The position numbers and the translations under genes were made by a program. Of a stretch of 64,000 nt of DNA, positions 59,687 through 64,000 are shown one piece after another. Position 1 is the stretch's first letter, and the number at the start of each line of letters is the position of its first letter. The DNA is taken from the NCBI GenBank assembly GCA_032718475.1, contig JAUCBJ010007920.1, positions 1 to 64,000 of the forward strand, given 5' to 3'. This DNA is from Nemertoderma westbladi (taxonomy: Eukaryota > Xenacoelomorpha > Nemertodermatida > Nemertodermatidae). Under the pieces are notes generated by a model. The model was not told where the DNA came from. It saw only the letters and a program-made list of their open reading frames with translations, and did not search any database.

Positions 59687-59987
59687 TTATTTTTATAAAA
59701 TTTATTACTTAGACTTACCTTTTTCGGCGGACAAAATGTCGTATATTTTTCGTAATTTATGGGATAGCCTATTTCGTGCAATACTTACCGGAACCTGTAG
59801 TTACTGTATGGTTTGGTGCAATTTTTCTTGTGGTAGTTGGGTTGGGTTTATGTAGCACTAAAATCGATTTGGTATTTTGTTTTGTGTTTTTTGATGGGCC
59901 TAGTGCCTGAGTACTAACAGTGGCCCAAGTGGCCCTAAATGCTAGGTAGTATCTGAGGGAATAGACCCCATGTCCTATTTTATTGTT
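59687..59987. mobile_element. Solo arm of the 58.7-kb foldback
   Basis: It is nearly identical to loop plus right arm (59017-59315) of the foldback, beginning TTATTTTTATAAAATT and ending near TCCTATTTTATTGTT, about 45 bp short of the full arm. Its AAACAAAA/GGGCC segment matches the left arm better, so it was not copied from the right arm as it now stands. Confidence 0.8.
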
Positions 59988-60049
59988 ATAAGTAGGTCAT
60001 GGTATTTGTTAGTTTAATGAAATAGAGTAAAGATGCCATAGTTATGCAA

Positions 60050-61067
60050 TGGGAGGACAGTTGTTTTAAATATGGGGAGTTTAGTTTTTATTAATAATTG
60101 ACCCTTAATGCGGCGGAGACAAGAGATACTTAATGCCATATTCTGTTGATTGCCCTAATTTGTTCGCGCCATTGTAGTTGTTTATCAATTACTATTCCAA
60201 GATATTTTACTGAGTTTGACTGTTCTATCGAATCTGTTGGGGGTTGGGGGGTTTGTATACTGTACATATAAGTAGTGAGCCAATTTATACCCAGATTGTT
60301 TCTAGTTTATTGTTTTTTTATATGTCATTGTGCAAAATACAAGGAATTTATTCAGGAATGTAGATTAACACCGCCCCCTTTTTTGATTTTCGGTCATGTC
60401 TAAATAGTATTTAGTACTAGAGTCTACTTTAGTCTAAATAGTAAAAATATTTACTGCCCTATTATGGTGGTGCCGTTTCAGCCATGTTTCGGAAACTTGG
60501 ACAATTGCATTGGTATTACCAATCAGTAGTTCACGAAGTTCGTCTACATTCTTAACTAAGCTACGAGCATTAATGTGTATTAAGTTTGAGCGTGTACCGT
60601 GTGAATTTTTAGGGTCAGAGTAAAACTCGGATCCGGATCCGGATTCTACGTTTAACATTGTCCCTACGGAAGTCGATTTCTTTTACATTTTTTATAACTC
60701 CAAAAAATAAAACTATAACCTGTTCTATTGACTTTAGTTTATTGTTTTGGTTAAAATAACGTGCCACTGTAACCTGCTCCTTTCCTTTAATTAATAATTT
60801 TGGAATCCGGATCCACGTTTTACAGCTACCCAAATTTTTAGACTTGTCTTTACTGTTAAGGAGGAATTCAGGTAGATTATATTTATTGTTTGGATTTTGT
60901 GTAAAATTTATATGAGTTTTATTTTTGGATTTTATATTTTTATTTTTATTTATGTGACTACGATTCGAGTATATGTTGTTTCTACTAGGTCCTGGCCCGA
61001 GGTTTGGATGTATATTACCGGACTTCGCAAGAAGTAGATTTGTTGTTATCGCTAGTATAAACAGCAC
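60050..61067 (-). pseudogene. CR1/Jockey-type LINE relic with 2A-like N-terminus
   Basis: This minus-strand LINE is collapsed by deletion. The N-terminal part (61067-60615) begins LFILAITTNLLLAKSGNIHP and continues NLGPGPS. That is the start seen in APE-type LINEs where a 2A-like NPGP signal precedes the polyprotein, here with P changed to L. After frame changes, LIHINARSLVKNVDELREL with VSETWL (60585-60450) is the first endonuclease motif. Then the element jumps to SVKYLGIVIDKQLQW (about 60215-60170), a C-terminal RT motif. The catalytic endonuclease residues and the RT palm are deleted. Confidence 0.75.
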
Positions 61068-61069
61068 AT

Positions 61070-61789
61070 CAAGAATTGAATTTCTGTATACTTTGATGGA
61101 AAATTTAACAAAGAAAAATATTGTCTTTAATATGTTAAATAATTCCCTTTTTGTAAATTTGTGTTTTTGTTTCCTGGATGTACCAACCTTAATAGCTTCT
61201 AAGAAAACATTAGTGATAAGATTGGTGTAACGAGGTAATGTTAAAAGTGCTGTTATAAAAATTAAAACATATAAAATTTCAATTATGTGGCGTAATTTTG
61301 TTTTCGATGGTTTAGTGCTGTATAGAAAATAAGAAGCTGCTAATGTGGCCCAGGAAGCAGAAGCGTGAATAAAAAATATATGGAGGATTTTAGAAGAGGT
61401 TACAGGGTGGTGTCAGTGTACTTAAAGCAACATGCACTACACAAAACATAATTACCGTTAGAAATCGACATTTTGCTTTGTACCTTCTTACCTGTTATTG
61501 GAATTCTTTGTAAAAAGAATAGTAAGGGTAGTGCCAGCCACCCTGTAGTTATCTGGGAAATGCACAGGCTGGCTGTTAGTCGCAGCTTCAATGGCCGGCC
61601 ACCCCGACCTGCTGTTATTTGCCTTGGACTGGGTTTCCGGCAATGCTTCTACTTCTTGGTGGAAACTACGGCCGAGGTGAGTGTTTTTCCCGCGACGACT
61701 CGTGAGAAACATTTGGGTGCGAATGAGCCATCCCTCCTCGTTTCCAACAAATCAAATATTTGCACATATGGCGACTGCACGATCGAACT
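61070..61789. other. Spacer between LINE and gypsy relics
   Basis: It is AT-rich at first, then more GC-rich from about 61500 towards the gypsy fragment. The GC-rich part may be decayed gag/protease sequence, but no zinc knuckle was found. No LTR was recognised. Confidence 0.35.
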
Positions 61790-63665
61790 CAACTCCCATT
61801 GTTGAGATTTCCAGTGGAAGTTTATCACCACGCCTCTCCTCGCAGCCGACTTCCTCTGGGCCAACAACCTGTTGGTCGACCTGAGAGGCCACTGTCTTGT
61901 AGATGCCGAGACCTGGATATCGATCCCATGTGGACAGACCCGGGGTCATGCCCACCACCTGGGCTTGATCACCGCTTCTGATTGCAAGTTCGTTCGACTT
62001 CTCGCTGAGTAGAGGGTCATTTCTCCAACCCCACAATGAAACACGGTGTGGAGCACTGCATCCCAATGCAGGGACCTCCCGTGCATGCCTACATACACCA
62101 ATCATCTACCTCCGGATAGACTGGAAATCGTGAGGGAGGAGTTCCGGAAGATGGAGGTGATGGGTATCATCCACCAGTCCACATGGAGGGGTCATCGCCC
62201 CTCCACATGGCCCCAAAACCCATGGGAGGCTGGCAGTCGTGTGGTGACTACCGGCGCCTCAACATTGCCACGACTCATAACCAGTACCCCATCCACAACA
62301 TCCAGGACTTCTCATCCAGAGGGTCTGGAGCGAAGATATTCTTTGAAGATCTCCATCATTGAGACCAACATGGCCAAGACCGTGGTCATCATCCCATTCA
62401 GACTGTTTGAGTTCCTCCGGATGTCAGTCGAGTTGAAGACATTGAAGTTACGCTATTCCTCTCCCCAACAAGGTGGCTGCAATCCGGGAGTTCGCCCAGC
62501 CATCCACCATCAAGGGTATACAGGAGTTCGTGGGGATGGTAAACTTCTACTATCTGTTCATCCCCACAGCCGCAATCATCATGCGGCCCCTCTATGCAGC
62601 CCTCGCTGGTAACCCGAAAATCCTCGCCTGGATTCCCGACATTGTGGCTGCTTTCCGGAACCCCAATGTGGCCATCGCCCATGCAATGATTCTAGCCCAC
62701 CTCAGCGCTAATGCCCCAATGGCACTCACAGTGGATGCGTCCAGCATGGCAGTAGGGGCTTTCCTCAAGCACTTAATCATAGACTCGTGGCATCCCCTAG
62801 TGTTCTTCAGCTGCCAACTACGACTCCAAGAGATGAAATACAGCGCTTTCGACTGCGAACTGTTGGCACTCTACCTTGCAGTGTGCCACTTCCGGTACTT
62901 CCTGCAGGGATGCGTTACCACAGACCACAAAACTCTTACCTTTGCCTTTGTAAACCTTTGCCGTCTCGAACCGTGGTCGAAACGGCAACAATAGCACATT
63001 GCCTATATATCCGAGTTCACTACAACCATCAAACATATCACTGGCGGGGATAACTGTGTGGCGGACGCACTATCCAGGACTACTATCAGCACAGTTCCTC
63101 CACCCCTTCAGCCATCCACCCCGGCCTTGACTACTATGGCAGCGGCTCAATTTATTGACACCGAACTGCCCACCTACCACACTGCCATCTCCAGCCTCGA
63201 ACTGGAGGAATTCTCACTTGGCCACACCAGCAACAAACTTCTGTGCAATGTTTCCCTCGGCCATATCTGTGCCCTGTTGTTCCAGTCACCTGGCAACAGT
63301 GTGTCTTTGACACCCTGCACGCACAGCCTGTCTCACCTCGGCACTCGTACCACCAGGAAACTCGTTGCTGACAGGTTTGTGTGGCATGGCCTCAATATAA
63401 TAAGCAGATAGGCGAGTGGGTAATGATATGCATCTCTTGCCAGTCCTCTAAGGTACAACATCCTGTCTGCAGCCCCTCGGCACCATCGAGACGCCCCACC
63501 ACCAGTTCAATCACATCCACATGATCTCGTCAGTCCTCTGCCACCATATTGCGGGTACACGCACCTGATAACAGTGGTGGACCGGTTTACTCGGCAGCCA
63601 GAGACCGTGCCCCTCAATGAGATGTTATTGCATACGCCCGGCGGTTGGGACTCATTACAGCTGGT
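61790..63665 (+). pseudogene. Ty3/gypsy-type pol relic
   Basis: This GC-rich degenerate pol of an LTR retrotransposon reads in plus-strand order through many stops and frameshifts. A protease/RT junction motif ADFLWANNLLVDLRG (61840-61885) comes first. RT entry follows with CGDYRRLNIATTHNQYPIHN (62240-62300) and PFRLFEFLRMSVE (62395-62435). The RT thumb is FAQPSTIKGIQEFVGMVNFY (62490-62550). RNase H has TVDASSMAVGAFL, then YSAFDCELLALYLAVCHFR and TDHKTL (62730-62940), and GGDNCVADALSRT (63045-63085). The integrase zinc finger region is HLGTRTTRKLVADRFVWHG (63335-63390), and the integrase core start is VVDRFTRQPETVPL (63570-63615). The YxDD catalytic RT segment between 62435 and 62465 is deleted. 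Similarity stops near 63665. No LTRs were found in the window. Confidence 0.85.
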
Positions 63666-64000
63666 TTCTGAGGCCTCAAAATGTTTCCCCCGAAAAAAGA
63701 GACAGGACAACTGGTACTGTACAGGCTTGGAATCATTAACTGCGGAACATACTGCATACTGTTACCGGTACAGCGGTACAGACCTTGTCAGCTTGTCTTA
63801 ATCATAGTCAGAGTTAGTGCTGGTGAATGTTCTGATTTTTATGGAGATTATACGATTAACTACAGAACTATCTAACGACCAGATTACATCATATAATCGG
63901 ATAAACCTGTCCAGCCTCGGATCCCAGCACCTTTCTACCGTCCTGGCTGCCTGGAGCGTACGAGATATCGACAGTATATTCAGTTATTCATTATTCAGTA
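63666..64000. other. Unassigned right end
   Basis: Sequence after the gypsy relic contains GGTACC-like words (GTTACCGGTACAGCGGTACA at 63761). No gene or repeat could be supported. Confidence 0.4.

Overview
This window comes from a metazoan nuclear genome. It has GT-AG spliced exons coding for extracellular EGF and thrombospondin type 1 (TSP1) modules, several kinds of APE-type LINE, a Ty3/gypsy relic, a pogo-like DNA transposon, MITEs and a hammerhead ribozyme. Base composition is AT-rich outside the repeats. The mix fits a marine invertebrate, but the sequence alone does not identify the phylum.

The backbone is one minus-strand gene read from right to left. It has an EGF exon (51909-51790) and then six TSP1 exons (48007-47849, 46682-46527, 43498-43331, 43035-42868, 33368-33180, 20956-20771). 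Every one of these exons encodes exactly one six-cysteine module and has phase-1 introns on both sides. Two further exons are proposed with less certainty: one upstream (57022-56860, phase 0 in and 1 out) and one downstream (17148-17068). The start codon, signal peptide and 3' end are not seen. The product would be a secreted or surface multidomain protein.

About half the window is tandem repeat, mostly inside the introns of that gene or downstream of it. Array A has 24/32-bp units (1-13532 and 15187-17067). Array B has 59-bp units (17153-19166), array C 65-bp units (about 21170-29161), and array D units of about 54/111 bp with a 1.79-kb higher-order period (about 33500-41076). Array E has 12-bp units (54101-54745). 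Arrays A and B sit flush against the two ends of the candidate exon at 17068-17148, and each unit of A carries a copy of that exon's splice-donor sequence.

The remaining intron space is a graveyard of transposons. RTE-like LINE copies lie at 13533-15186 (open reading frame intact), 48930-50830, 29389-29752 and 30290-30575. Degenerate LINEs of other types lie at 30690-32830, 41080-42410 and 60050-61067. A Ty3/gypsy pol relic occupies 61790-63665. A 1.77-kb pogo/Tigger-like element with TA target duplication lies at 43876-45646. TIR elements and foldbacks occur at 19327-20626, 48251-48451, 55841-56406 and 58703-59359.

The most interesting object is a 0.55-kb composite at 45892-46446, flanked by a 13-bp direct repeat. 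It has 109-bp inverted arms around a tRNA-like (A box/B box) segment joined directly to a minimal type I hammerhead ribozyme (46159-46201).
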